Source: Trochalopteron elliotii (Eukaryota; Chordata; Aves; Passeriformes; Leiothrichidae). Taken from it: a DNA stretch of 64,000 bases. Below the pieces are notes generated by a model. It was not told the origin of the DNA and ran no database searches. It saw only the letters and a list, made by a program, of their open reading frames with translations. The stretch covers positions 70,064 to 134,063 of the forward strand of contig JANPWX010000656.1 in the NCBI GenBank assembly GCA_024734555.1, in the 5' to 3' direction. This document shows, one piece after another, positions 60,201 to 64,000 of the stretch; positions within the stretch are counted from its first letter, which is position 1, and the number at the start of each line of letters is the position of its first letter. The translations under genes were made by a program, and so were the position numbers.

Positions 60201-62124
60201 CCCAGGAGCTTTCCTCCTCCTCCCACCACGGCCCAGAAAAATGGGATTAGTGACTTTAGCCCCAGAAAGGTGGGATTGGTGATTTTGACCCCGGAAACAA
60301 GGGATTGGTGATTTTGGCTCAGGAAAGGGATATGTTGTATGCATTTATCTAATCACTCAGAATTGAGTCATAAGAGCATACAACTTAAGGAGGGTGTGTA
60401 AAAAATTTGAATTTGTAATAGGAATTATGGTGGGATGGATTTCAGCCCCAGAAAGGTGGAATTGGTGATTCTGGCCTCAGAAAAATGGGATTGGTGATTT
60501 TAGCCCTGGAAAGGTGGAATTGATGATTTTGCCCCCAGAAAGGTAGGACTGGTGATTGCAGCCCCAGAAAAATGGAATTGATGATTTTGGCCCAGGAAAG
60601 GTGGAATTGGTGATTTTAGCCCCAGGATGCAGTGGGGACTGGGGGACCAGGGGGTTTTTGGGGTCACCTGGGGGTGTTTCAGCTCCGTGTCCCCCCAGGA
60701 AAGAGGGCCTCCACCTGGAGCTTTGCGTTCTGACTCCTCCCCGAACGGTTCGGACATGGATCGCAGGTAACTGGGATCCCCATCCCTGGGGGGAAATTTG
60801 TGGATCCTCCTGGCTGATCCTCCTGGCTCCACCATCCCTGAGGGATTCCCAAATATCCAGGCTGATTTTCGCAGCGTCCCTTGGCATTTGGGGTGGTTTT
60901 GTTGTCCCTGCTGTGGGGCTGGAGCTGCACCGGAGGGTTTGGAGCTGTAAAAATTCTGCTCAGTGACAGCCACGGGTATTTCTCAGACTCTGAATCCTGA
61001 AATTTTGGGAATATCCTCTGCAAACTCTGCAGCTTGATGGGAAAATGTCAGATTTTCAATAATTTCTCAGGAGTAGCCTGGAATAAAACACAAACCTTTT
61101 CCAAACAGTGTTAAAATGATGATATAAAAGAAAGTCTTTAAAGGAAAGCTTTCAGGGGCACAGAATTTCTACAGTTTTTATAAAGTTGAGTAATAACCTT
61201 AAATCTATAAATATTAAATCTGACAAATGTTGTTCAATTAGAAGAGCAGCTGGTGAAGCAATTGCCCCCAGGTTCTGCCCCACTGGGGCTTCTTTGCCTT
61301 TTGAGTTCTGGTGGAAAACAAAATATTCTTGTCCAGCTTCTTCTTCTCCTTAAGACTAAACAGAATTCCAATATGCAGTAGAAGAGTTCATTTATTATTC
61401 TAAAATCTAAGAGAAAGGGTAGGAAAAGTGCCAAAAATACAACCATGTATGAACAGTCTGCCAAACAGATGAATATATGAAAAACATATGAAAATACATG
61501 AAAAATATACACCAAAAATATACATTGAAATATACATATAAAAAAAATCTGGAAAATATCTGGAAAATATCTGGGAAATATATAGAAGATATCTGGAAAA
61601 TATCTGGGAAATATATAAGAAAAATAATGAAAATATATAGGAATAATACATGAATACATTTAAAAATAGATGAAAAATATATGGAAAATTTAGATAAAAA
61701 TAGGAAAATATAGATTAAAAATACAGATAAAAATATTAAAAATTAGGAAAATATATATTAAAAATATGAAAAAATATATGGAAAATATAGATCAAAAAAT
61801 ATTTAAAAAAAAGGAAAATCTATGAAAAACATATGAAACCTATACAAAAAGCTCAAAATCTTCAGGCACCAGCATCCCCCGGAACGTTTCCCCGGGGCGG
61901 GTTTGGGGTGGGGGCAGCAGCCCTGGCTGCTCACCCCCCTCTCCCCTCCCGCCCCCAGTATCACCCTTCACCTGAAGATCTCATGCCCGTCGTCTCCCGC
62001 CTTTAACTACTCCCGAAACCCCATCTGTGCCGTGCCCCAGGTGAAGATCGAGATGGAGTCAGACTACGAGGACACCGACACGGAAAAGGCTCCCCGGGAC
62101 ATGGGCAGTGAGACCACGCTATAG
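30186..62124 (+). CDS. SLC4A5: SLC4A5, electrogenic Na+/HCO3- cotransporter NBCe2, 25 coding exons (1,099 aa) plus alternatives
   Basis: Seen: 25 exons join in consistent phase. Residues about 88-420 form the cytosolic Band 3-type domain (KWESAR-like [41 protein letters not shown]). A Gly-rich linker (about 421-468) follows, then the membrane domain (about 469-1030) and a Lys-rich, Ser/acidic tail. Motifs include [48 protein letters not shown] (its Asp aligns with AE1 Glu681) and an outer loop with four N-glycosylation sites (exons 14-16). [10 protein letters not shown] and [12 protein letters not shown] are specific to SLC4A5 rather than SLC4A4. Known: NBCe2 moves Na+ with bicarbonate across the plasma membrane of choroid plexus, liver and kidney epithelia. 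The start is the first ATG of exon 1 (A at -3); further 5' exons may exist. Odd: a doubled exon 17, a C-terminal splice switch, and repeats that copied splice sites. Confidence 0.95.
30759..30947 (+). CDS. SLC4A5: SLC4A5 exon 2 (residues 25-87)
   Basis: Acceptor GTTCCCAG ends at 30758 and donor GTGAGT starts at 30948. Encodes [18 protein letters not shown], the conserved NBC N-terminal module with a poly-Arg stretch, then a Ser/Asp-rich region. Confidence 0.9.
31085..31860. repeat. Tandem repeat, ~95-bp unit
   Basis: About eight copies of GGTTTTCCTGCTGGAATT, CCAGACAAGCTCCGGGAATC and CACCTTGTTCCCGATGGGT. Confidence 0.92.
31880..32115 (+). promoter_or_regulatory. Intronic CpG-rich patch with GC box and octamer
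   Basis: CpGs are dense (AAAGCGGCCGCCGAGCCC, GGGGCGGGCGGGGGC, GGCGGAGGCGGGAGCCGGG). ATTTGCAT, the octamer in reverse orientation, lies near 31963. Candidate alternative promoter inside SLC4A5 intron 2. Confidence 0.3.
32118..32418. repeat. Pyrimidine-only tract (TTTTCCCCCTCTTTTCTCC)
   Basis: About 300 bases of C and T on the + strand, ending in a strong acceptor-like CCTTCCCACAG at 32419-32420. No known SLC4A5 exon follows it. Confidence 0.9.
32440..35560. other. SLC4A5 intron 2, distal part
   Basis: Mostly unassigned, non-repetitive sequence. A T/G-only stretch at 34180-34285 (GTTGTTGTTGTGGGGG, TTTTTTTGGGGGGTG) could form G-quadruplexes. No exon recognised on either strand. Confidence 0.5.
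35567..35696 (+). CDS. SLC4A5: SLC4A5 exon 3 (residues 88-130)
   Basis: Acceptor CCCTGGCAG ends at 35566 and donor GTGAGA starts at 35697. Encodes [16 protein letters not shown] and [20 protein letters not shown], diagnostic for SLC4A5. The split codon at the exon 2/3 junction reads Met where human SLC4A5 is Arg, as I recall it. Confidence 0.95.
35740..36440. repeat. Tandem repeat, ~105-bp unit
   Basis: Six to seven copies of CCTGAATCAGGGAAATG, GGAAAAATGGGATTTGGGGA and GGAATATCAGGGAATGAGCA. Confidence 0.92.
36441..38370. other. SLC4A5 intron 3, middle part
   Basis: Unassigned. A two-copy repeat of about 105 bases near 37280-37470 (CCTCTTTATCCTCAGGGGAGC with CTCTTTATCCTTTGGGGAAC) is the only structure seen. 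Confidence 0.5.
38375..38755. repeat. Four tandem copies of a ~97-bp unit
   Basis: Units GAGCAATTTGAGGATGGAGA, CTGGTGGGATTGGGAG and CTCCACAATTCCCAAA, each ending in an acceptor-like CACAG or TGCAG before GAGC. Confidence 0.92.
38925..39085 (+). CDS. SLC4A5: SLC4A5 exon 4 (residues 131-184)
   Basis: Acceptor TTGTTCCAG ends at 38924 and donor GTAGGA starts at 39086. Encodes [20 protein letters not shown] and [20 protein letters not shown] of the cytosolic domain. Confidence 0.96.
39121..39580 (-). mobile_element. Probable solo LTR of an endogenous retrovirus
   Basis: A 460-base AT-rich, non-repetitive block, foreign to the GC-rich intron, bounded by TG and CA. On the minus strand it has an A-rich box (AAAAATAAAAATAATTT) and an AATAAA (plus-strand TTTATT at 39175-39180) near its 3' end, as LTRs do. 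No viral gene is present. No clear target-site duplication was found, so the ends and family are uncertain. Confidence 0.45.
39890..40166 (+). repeat. SLC4A5: Tandem duplication of the exon 5 acceptor region
   Basis: The unit GATTTTGGGGGG...TTGCAG plus the first 30 to 40 bases of exon 5 appears at 39953 and 40091 ahead of the real copy at 40167. Both decoys keep CAG and ATGATGTCAT, followed by AAGCAGATCAA. Using either would shift the frame (214 or 76 extra bases). Confidence 0.88.
40167..40322 (+). CDS. SLC4A5: SLC4A5 exon 5 (residues 185-236)
   Basis: Acceptor GTGTTGCAG ends at 40166 and donor GTGAGG starts at 40323. Encodes [20 protein letters not shown], then [20 protein letters not shown]. 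Two truncated copies of its start lie just upstream. Confidence 0.95.
40600..41690. repeat. Tandem array of CRE-like units (TGTGATGACATCATTG)
   Basis: About 1.1 kb of degenerate 15- to 30-base units. By eye there are about seventeen TGACATCA words, and perfect TGACGTCA palindromes at 40973-40980, 41291-41298 and 41531-41538. These are the core of CREB/ATF sites. Whether they bind anything is unknown. Confidence 0.92.
41690..41900. promoter_or_regulatory. CpG-rich patch next to the CRE-like array
   Basis: CTTGGCGCGGGGG, GGCGCGGCCGCCAC and several further CpGs end the array. It is a possible internal promoter or enhancer core in intron 5, by composition only. Confidence 0.28.
41901..42765. other. 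SLC4A5 intron 5, unassigned
   Basis: No exon, retroelement or array recognised. Confidence 0.5.
42770..43375. repeat. Minisatellite, ~24-bp unit (CCCACTGGGATCCTGGCCCC)
   Basis: More than twenty-five units. The first third is degenerate (CCCCACAGGATCCTG), the later part nearly uniform, ending about 25 bases before the exon 6 acceptor. Long Ile/Pro- or Arg/Gly-rich frames on both strands are products of the repeat. Confidence 0.95.
43401..43496 (+). CDS. SLC4A5: SLC4A5 exon 6 (residues 237-268)
   Basis: Acceptor CCTGTCCCAG ends at 43400 and donor GTGAGT starts at 43497. Encodes [20 protein letters not shown] then [11 protein letters not shown], an SLC4A5-specific segment. Confidence 0.93.
43497..44144. 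other. SLC4A5 intron 6
   Basis: No retroelement end or array was recognised with confidence. A CR1-like phrase near 43850-43990 (GACCTCTGAGGTCACGGAAC) is weak. Confidence 0.45.
44145..44200 (+). CDS. SLC4A5: SLC4A5 exon 7 (residues 269-287)
   Basis: Acceptor CCTCCTCCAG ends at 44144 and donor GTACCC starts at 44201. Encodes [18 protein letters not shown], the conserved NBC linker before the KNKF block. Confidence 0.93.
44960..45480. promoter_or_regulatory. AT-rich, non-repetitive intronic block (candidate conserved element)
   Basis: Unlike its neighbours this stretch has complex sequence with no GGGATT words. It holds AAAATATGCAAAGCATTTAG, a palindromic GGCGCACTACAAAGG region and TTTATTATTATGATTTTT. 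No open frame with splice sites. An enhancer-type conserved element is the simplest reading but cannot be tested here. Confidence 0.3.
46009..46166 (+). CDS. SLC4A5: SLC4A5 exon 8 (residues 288-339)
   Basis: Acceptor TTCCCAACAG ends at 46008 and donor GTGGGT starts at 46167. Encodes [20 protein letters not shown] then [19 protein letters not shown] of the cytosolic core. Confidence 0.96.
46249..46336 (+). CDS. SLC4A5: SLC4A5 exon 9 (residues 340-369)
   Basis: Preceded by an 82-base intron. Acceptor CTCCCCAG ends at 46248 and donor GTGAGT starts at 46337. Encodes [20 protein letters not shown] and AIATLMVDD. Confidence 0.96.
46507..46661 (+). CDS. SLC4A5: SLC4A5 exon 10 (residues 370-420)
   Basis: Acceptor CACCCCCAG ends at 46506 and donor GTGGGT starts at 46662. 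Encodes [20 protein letters not shown] then [18 protein letters not shown], the end of the cytosolic domain. Confidence 0.96.
46845..46965 (+). mobile_element. Short CR1 3' fragment
   Basis: GGAGGTGACCCTGCCCAGGG to GAGGTCCCTCCCAAGCCAAC marks the last ~120 bases of a CR1 copy. Confidence 0.65.
47015..47465 (+). mobile_element. CR1 LINE 3' end with intact tail
   Basis: The best kept CR1 here. It includes GGTTGGATATCAGGAAAAGT, GGAATGGTCTGCCCAGGGAG, GGACTCGATGATCTGGAAGG, and ends in the short GATTCTGTGAATTC tail typical of the family. Confidence 0.88.
47594..47737 (+). CDS. SLC4A5: SLC4A5 exon 11 (residues 421-468)
   Basis: Acceptor TGTCCCGCAG ends at 47593 and donor GTGAGC starts at 47738. Encodes [14 protein letters not shown], then a Gly/Ala-rich run and [17 protein letters not shown], the linker to the membrane domain. 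The Gly run is as in human SLC4A5 but shorter, as I recall it. Confidence 0.96.
47930..48095 (+). mobile_element. CR1 3' fragment
   Basis: CCTGGATCCCTGGAAGTGTC to CTTCCAACCCAAACCATTCC, the plus-strand CR1 3' end. Confidence 0.78.
48110..48465 (+). mobile_element. CR1 LINE 3' fragment
   Basis: A second copy directly after the previous one: GGAATGTTCACCTGGGGAAG, AAAGTGCCCAAGGCCAGGC and TCCCAACCCAAACCACTCC. Confidence 0.82.
48516..48690 (+). CDS. SLC4A5: SLC4A5 exon 12 (residues 469-527)
   Basis: Acceptor TCTCTGCAG ends at 48515 and donor GTGTGG starts at 48691. Encodes [20 protein letters not shown] and the first membrane helix with the invariant [14 protein letters not shown]. Confidence 0.96.
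49043..49176 (+). CDS. SLC4A5: SLC4A5 exon 13 (residues 528-572)
   Basis: Acceptor CGTCCCCAG ends at 49042 and donor GTGAGT starts at 49177. Encodes [20 protein letters not shown] and [20 protein letters not shown], the substrate-site helices. Confidence 0.96.
49284..49555 (+). CDS. SLC4A5: SLC4A5 exon 14 (residues 572-662)
   Basis: Acceptor CTCTTCCAG ends at 49283 and donor GTGAGT starts at 49556. Encodes three helices with [20 protein letters not shown] and [18 protein letters not shown] (KKMIG where NBCe1 has KKMIK). It then starts the cysteine-bearing outer loop (KCECVAPDP). Confidence 0.96.
49556..50225. other. SLC4A5 intron 14, proximal part
   Basis: Nothing recognised apart from a C-rich GGGGTGGGGGGG stretch. 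Confidence 0.5.
50228..50450. repeat. Tandem repeat, 12-bp family (GGTGATGGTGGATGAA)
   Basis: About eighteen GATGAAGGTGATGGTG-like units. His/Ser/Pro frames on the minus strand come from the repeat. Confidence 0.92.
50880..51330. promoter_or_regulatory. AT-rich, non-repetitive intronic block
   Basis: TTATTATAACTGATTTG, ATTAAAATTATTTTAATATT and GCATAAAAATCCCCAAAT lie in sequence free of the local repeat words. Candidate conserved element. No exon recognised. Confidence 0.25.
51331..52080. other. SLC4A5 intron 14, distal part
   Basis: Moderately CpG-containing around 51470-51600, with GCTGCGTCACC. Otherwise unassigned. Confidence 0.45.
52088..52149 (+). CDS. SLC4A5: SLC4A5 exon 15 (residues 663-683)
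   Basis: Acceptor TTCCCGCAG ends at 52087 and donor GTAAGA starts at 52150. Encodes [20 protein letters not shown] in the outer loop, with three N-glycosylation sites (NAT, NTT, NVS). Confidence 0.94.
52390..52765. repeat. Tandem repeat, ~58-bp unit
   Basis: Six copies of GGAAATTTCCCTTTTCTTGC, ACAATGCAATCCCTTAAAGT and ACAAATTTGGGGGTTTGG. Confidence 0.92.
52831..53031 (+). CDS. SLC4A5: SLC4A5 exon 16 (residues 684-750)
   Basis: Acceptor TTCTCACCAG ends at 52830 and donor GTAAGG starts at 53032. Encodes the NLT glycosylation site, the loop cysteines in [18 protein letters not shown], one helix and [12 protein letters not shown]. Ends in phase 0 ahead of the exon 17 choice. Confidence 0.96.
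53440..54225 (+). mobile_element. CR1 LINE 3' segment, longest in the window
   Basis: About 0.8 kb of plus-strand CR1 running from degenerate late ORF2 sequence through GGAATGTTCACCTGCAGAAG and GGAATGTCCAAGGCCAGGC to CCAACCCAAACCATTCCAG. Frames are broken. Confidence 0.8.
54370..54540. repeat. Tandem repeat, ~20-bp unit (CCCTTCCCATCCCATTAATT)
   Basis: About eight units leading up to the pyrimidine tract of exon 17A. Confidence 0.88.
54551..54664 (+). CDS. SLC4A5: SLC4A5 exon 17A (residues 751-788), first of two alternatives
   Basis: Acceptor TTGCCTCCAG ends at 54550. The donor GTTCGG at 54665 is weak. Encodes [20 protein letters not shown] and [18 protein letters not shown], one membrane helix and a loop. 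It matches the human SLC4A5 form most closely. 114 bases, phase 0 at both ends. Confidence 0.93.
54790..55130. repeat. Pyrimidine-rich tract between exons 17A and 17B
   Basis: Some 340 bases of T/C with TTTTTTGTTG and CCTCCCTTTTTT words, ending in the exon 17B acceptor. It can supply an unusually long polypyrimidine tract for that exon. Confidence 0.9.
55141..55254 (+). CDS. SLC4A5: SLC4A5 exon 17B, alternative version of the same helix exon
   Basis: Acceptor CTCTCCCGGCAG ends at 55140 and donor GTAAAA starts at 55255. Encodes [20 protein letters not shown] and [18 protein letters not shown]. Same length and phase as 17A, with 20 of 38 residues identical. The start RKLISDF and the PKL-VP loop are nearer to SLC4A4. 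Intact reading and splice sites argue for a used, mutually exclusive exon. Inclusion of both would add an extra helix. Confidence 0.88.
55320..55590. repeat. Tandem repeat GATCCCAATGAGGATCCC
   Basis: About seventeen 15- to 18-base units. Confidence 0.93.
55726..55887 (+). CDS. SLC4A5: SLC4A5 exon 18 (residues 789-842)
   Basis: Acceptor TCCTCCCCAG ends at 55725 and donor GTGAGA starts at 55888. Encodes [20 protein letters not shown] and [20 protein letters not shown]. The Asp of FMDQQ sits at the position of AE1 Glu681, important for transport. Confidence 0.96.
55890..56300. repeat. Tandem repeat CCCCCACAGCACCCAGAG, starting at the exon 18 donor
   Basis: About sixteen 24- to 30-base units. 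Many contain CCCCACAG, an acceptor-like word. Confidence 0.92.
56400..56745. repeat. Tandem repeat GGTGACACAGGGTGCCCCATG
   Basis: About eight ~40-base units with GTCCATGTGGGGTGC. Confidence 0.88.
56851..57029 (+). CDS. SLC4A5: SLC4A5 exon 19 (residues 843-902)
   Basis: Acceptor TGTGTTGCAG ends at 56850 and donor GTGGGT starts at 57030. Encodes [20 protein letters not shown] and [20 protein letters not shown], then [11 protein letters not shown]. Confidence 0.96.
57205..57640 (+). mobile_element. CR1 LINE 3' fragment
   Basis: CACACAAGGAGCAGCTGAGG, CAGCTGGAGAGGCTGAGGGA and GGTTCTTCCCCCAGAGGGTG, ending in CATGATTCTGTGATTCC, the CR1 tail. Confidence 0.85.
57685..57757 (+). CDS. SLC4A5: SLC4A5 exon 20 (residues 902-926)
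   Basis: Acceptor CCACTCCAG ends at 57684 and donor GTGAAA starts at 57758. Encodes [20 protein letters not shown] and PILK. Confidence 0.95.
57891..57959 (+). CDS. SLC4A5: SLC4A5 exon 21 (residues 927-949)
   Basis: Acceptor CTGTTCCCAG ends at 57890 and donor GTGAGT starts at 57960. Encodes [20 protein letters not shown] and GIQ, invariant in the family. Confidence 0.96.
58299..58472 (+). CDS. SLC4A5: SLC4A5 exon 22 (residues 950-1007)
   Basis: Acceptor CCCTGGGCAG ends at 58298 and donor GTAATC starts at 58473. Encodes [20 protein letters not shown], then [20 protein letters not shown] and [14 protein letters not shown]. Its last ~27 bases and donor are the first copy of a six-copy repeat. 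Confidence 0.95.
58446..58990 (+). repeat. SLC4A5: Six tandem copies of the exon 22 3' end plus donor and intron start
   Basis: A ~92-base unit (GCTGCCATCATCTTCCCTGT, CATGGTAATCCCATCC, GGGGTTTTTTGGGATTTAA, GGTGTGGTCCCACC) begins inside the exon. The fifth copy keeps CATCATG followed by GTAATC at 58831, the same donor as the real one. Its use would add 358 bases and break the frame. Confidence 0.93.
59029..59190 (+). CDS. SLC4A5: SLC4A5 exon 23 (residues 1008-1061)
   Basis: Acceptor CCCCTGTCAG ends at 59028 and donor GTGAGC starts at 59191. Encodes [20 protein letters not shown] and [17 protein letters not shown], then Lys-rich and SSSDEE sequence. Ends in phase 0, which permits the C-terminal switch. 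Confidence 0.95.
59626..59707 (+). CDS. SLC4A5: SLC4A5 exon 24 (residues 1062-1089), skippable
   Basis: Acceptor TTCTTCCCCAG ends at 59625 and donor GTAAGT starts at 59708. 82 bases, so skipping changes frame. Encodes [20 protein letters not shown] and GGPHCLS, as in human SLC4A5. Confidence 0.9.
59708..60225. other. SLC4A5 intron 24, proximal part
   Basis: Nothing recognised. A T-rich stretch lies near 59900-60100. Confidence 0.5.
60228..60640. repeat. Minisatellite, 30-bp unit (CCAGAAAGGTGGGATTGGTG), interrupted
   Basis: About ten units. They are split by a ~95-base AT-rich insert at 60332-60428 with a terminal inverted match (TTGTATGC near 60336 and GCATACAA near 60375). The same unit forms the larger array at 62345-63085. 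Confidence 0.92.
60699..60766 (+). CDS. SLC4A5: SLC4A5 exon 25, read in two frames
   Basis: Acceptor GTCCCCCCAG ends at 60698 and donor GTAACT starts at 60767. After exon 24 it reads [11 protein letters not shown] and stops at 60731-60733, like human RKRSSSWSYSL as I recall it. After exon 23 it reads [20 protein letters not shown] and continues open into exon 26. The stop of the first form lies 33 bases before the next junction, too close for nonsense-mediated decay. Confidence 0.88.
61082..61087 (+). terminator. SLC4A5: Possible internal poly(A) signal AATAAA
   Basis: Lies about 320 bases after the exon 25 donor. It could end transcripts that read through exon 25 with the short tail. Confidence 0.25.
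61100..61480. other. AT-rich unassigned stretch in intron 25
   Basis: Complex AT-rich sequence unlike the rest of the intron (TTTATAAAGTTGAGTAATAA, CAATTAGAAGAGCAGCTGG). Could be a retroelement remnant. No family recognised. Confidence 0.35.
61480..61855. repeat. AT-rich minisatellite (GGAAAATATATGGAAAATAT)
   Basis: About twenty-five 10- to 20-base units of GAAAATAT and ATATATGAAAAAC type. Confidence 0.93.
61959..62124 (+). CDS. SLC4A5: SLC4A5 exon 26, last exon of the long C-terminal form
   Basis: Acceptor CTCCCGCCCCCAG ends at 61958 and the TAG stop is at 62122-62124. In the frame set by skipping exon 24 it encodes [20 protein letters not shown] and [20 protein letters not shown], ending MGSETTL. 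The tail is acidic and ends in a class I PDZ ligand, as in NBCe1-C. Confidence 0.85.
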
Positions 62125-62344
62125 CCCCGCGGCGTTCCCCACCTCATCCACAATTTAATTTATATAGATATATCCAGATCGCCGCTTTCATATATATATA
62201 TATATAAAGGAAATTGGGTTGATTTCTCTCTGCCGGATGCAGGAGGCCCCGGTGGTCCCGAGCTCCGGTAGATTTTTAGGGTCGTGGAATTCCCTCTCTT
62301 CCCACTGGGTGAAGGCATCACCGCGGGCGGCGAAACGGGGCCGG

Positions 62345-63085
62345 AAAGGAGGAATCCGGGATTTTGGCCCCAGAAAGGTGGGATTGGTGATTCTGGCACT
62401 GGAAAGGTGGAATTGGTGATTTTGGCCCCGGTAAGGTGGAATTGGAGATTTTGGATCCAGAAAGGTGGGATTGGTGATTTTAACCCCAGAAAGGTGGAAT
62501 TAGTGATTTTAGCCCGAGAAAGGTTGAATTGGTAATTTTTATACTCAGAAAGGTGGGATTGGTGATTTTGACCCCAGAAAGGTGGAATCCGTGATTCTGG
62601 ATCCAGAAAGGTGGAACTGGTGATTTTGACCCCAGAAAGGTGGAATTTGAGATTTTGTATCCAGAAAGGTGGGATTTTAGTCCCAGAAAGGTGGAATTGG
62701 TGATTTTGGCCCCAGAAAGGTGGGATTGGTGATTTTGGATTCAGAAAAGTGGAAGCGGTGACTTCAGCCCTAGAAAGGTGGAACTGGTGATTTTGGCCCC
62801 AGAAAGGTGGGATTGGTGGTTTCAACCCTAGAAAGGTGGGATTTTTGATTTTGGCCCCAGAAAGGTGGGATTGGTGATATTGGCCCAGGAAAGGTGGGAT
62901 TGGTGATTTTAGCCCCAGAAGGGTTGAATTGGTGATTCTGGCCCCAGAAAGGTTGGATTGGTGATTTTGACCCCAGAAAGGTGGGATCAGTGATTTCAGC
63001 CCCAGAAAAGTGGGATTGGTGGTTTCAGCCCAAAAAAGGTGGGATTGGTGATTTTGGCCCCAGAAAGGCAGGATCAGTGATTTTG
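62345..63085. repeat. Minisatellite, 30-bp unit (CCCCAGAAAGGTGGGATTGG) in the 3' flank or UTR
   Basis: About twenty-four units TGATTTTGGCCCCAGAAAGG and GTGGGATTGG. This is the same family as at 60228-60640 on the other side of exon 26. No AATAAA was found after the exon 26 stop inside the window. Confidence 0.94.
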
Positions 63086-63089
63086 GCCC

Positions 63090-63520
63090 TGCTCTGGTGC
63101 TGGGCTGGAGGAGCTGCAGGTGGTCAGGGCTGTGGGAGCAGCCGGGATGTGCTGATGGAAAAGTGGAATGTGTCAGGGGGTGCTTTTGGAGTGGGAGGAG
63201 GTTTGTGGGGCCAAAAAGGATGGGGAGAGCATGTCCCTGCTCTCAAATCCTTGGAATCACCATGTGGCTCCTGGGGAGCCCTGTTCTGGGGAGGGAATGG
63301 GGTGCCAGGGGTGGTGTGAGCTGAAAAGGGCTGCTCCAAACACTCCTGGGCATCCCGGGAGTGGCAACGGGGCTGGAGGAACCTGGCTTTGCTGGGATGG
63401 GGAGGAGGAAGCACCTGGGATGAGGAGGAGGAGGCACAGCAGGATGGAGAGGAGCTGGTGCCAGGGAGGGAAGGAGGAGCAGCTCAGGGTGGTGGGTTTT
63501 GCCACTTGAGGGCAACAAAA
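63090..63520. other. 3' flanking sequence
   Basis: Purine-rich, GGAGGAGGAGGCAC-type stretch near 63400-63450. Otherwise nothing recognised. Confidence 0.5.
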
Positions 63521-63524
63521 GGTG

Positions 63525-63825
63525 ACAACAGGGCCAGGAATGGGGCCTTGGCTCCTGCAAGGAGTCAGGAATGGTTCCTGAGGGAATCAGGAACAGCAAC
63601 TGAGGAAGGAGGATGTGTTTCTGACCGAATTTAGGATGGTTGCTGCAGGGAGTCAGGAATGGTTCCTGTGGGAGTTGGGAATGGCTCCTGAAGGAGACAG
63701 GATGGGCTTCTTACAGAATTTAGGATGGTTTCCACAGGGAGTCAGGAATGGTTCCTGAGGGAATTGGGAAGCATTTCTGATGGAATCCAGGCTGGTTTCT
63801 GCAGGGCAATGGGAACAGTGGCTGC
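63525..63825. repeat. Tandem repeat GGAGTCAGGAATGGTTCCTG
   Basis: About nine ~30-base units (GAGGGAATCAGGAAC, AATTTAGGATGGTTTC). GGAATGGTTCC is partly self-complementary. Confidence 0.9.
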
Positions 63826-63914
63826 AGTGAACCCGTTTGGTCACCCACCCCACACCCTCACCTGTCACCTCTCCCAGGCCTGGGAACAGCCCCATCCCTC
63901 CTCCAGCCCTTCTC

Positions 63915-64000
63915 TCTCTGGAAGAACCCCCTGGCTGGGGGAATCCAAGGATTCTCCATGGAGGAATTCCCTGGCTGGGGGAATCCAAGGATTCTCCGTG
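63915..64000. repeat. Tandem repeat, ~44-bp unit, cut by the window end
   Basis: Two copies of CCCTGGCTGGGGGAATCCAA and GGATTCTCCATGGAGG, the second truncated. Confidence 0.85.

Overview
The window is vertebrate nuclear DNA, most likely from a bird and probably a gene-dense, GC-rich microchromosome. The evidence is two multi-exon genes with consensus GT/AG introns, at least eleven fragments of CR1 LINE 3' ends (the dominant avian retroposon), and introns made largely of short tandem repeats rich in words such as GGGATTTTGGG and GGAATTCC. No prokaryotic or organellar gene was seen.

Both genes lie on the + strand. The first (coding 2630-24090, 8 exons, 319 aa) is a TspanC8 tetraspanin closest to TSPAN15. 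A CpG-rich promoter precedes it, and a repeat-built 3' UTR follows with an AATAAA at 25118. The second (coding 30186-62124, 25 exons in the main form plus an alternative internal exon and an alternative last exon) is SLC4A5, the electrogenic sodium bicarbonate cotransporter NBCe2. Every coding exon was placed by reading phase, and the chain is open from the chosen ATG to the stop (1,099 aa). A possible last exon of another + strand gene sits at 86-200.

Layout: 1-2480 repeats and unassigned DNA; 2480-25123 tetraspanin gene; 25124-30164 intergenic, with purine-rich and 25-bp repeats and a CpG cluster with AT-rich homeobox-like sites near 29200-29370; 30165-62124 SLC4A5; 62125-64000 3' flank or UTR made of 30-bp repeats.

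The most notable points are these. (1) SLC4A5 carries two 114-nt in-phase versions of one transmembrane exon, side by side. (2) Skipping the 82-nt exon 24 switches the C-terminus from a short tail to a longer one ending in ETTL, a class I PDZ ligand. (3) In several places a tandem repeat has copied a piece of exon together with its splice site: the exon 22 donor six times, the exon 5 acceptor three times, the exon 1 donor three times. (4) A 1.1-kb intronic array holds many CRE-like TGACATCA words and three perfect TGACGTCA sites beside a CpG-rich patch. Function of the repeat arrays is inference only. The two genes are unrelated in biochemical role: one is a membrane scaffold of the ADAM10-binding class, the other an ion transporter. 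No shared regulation can be read from the sequence.
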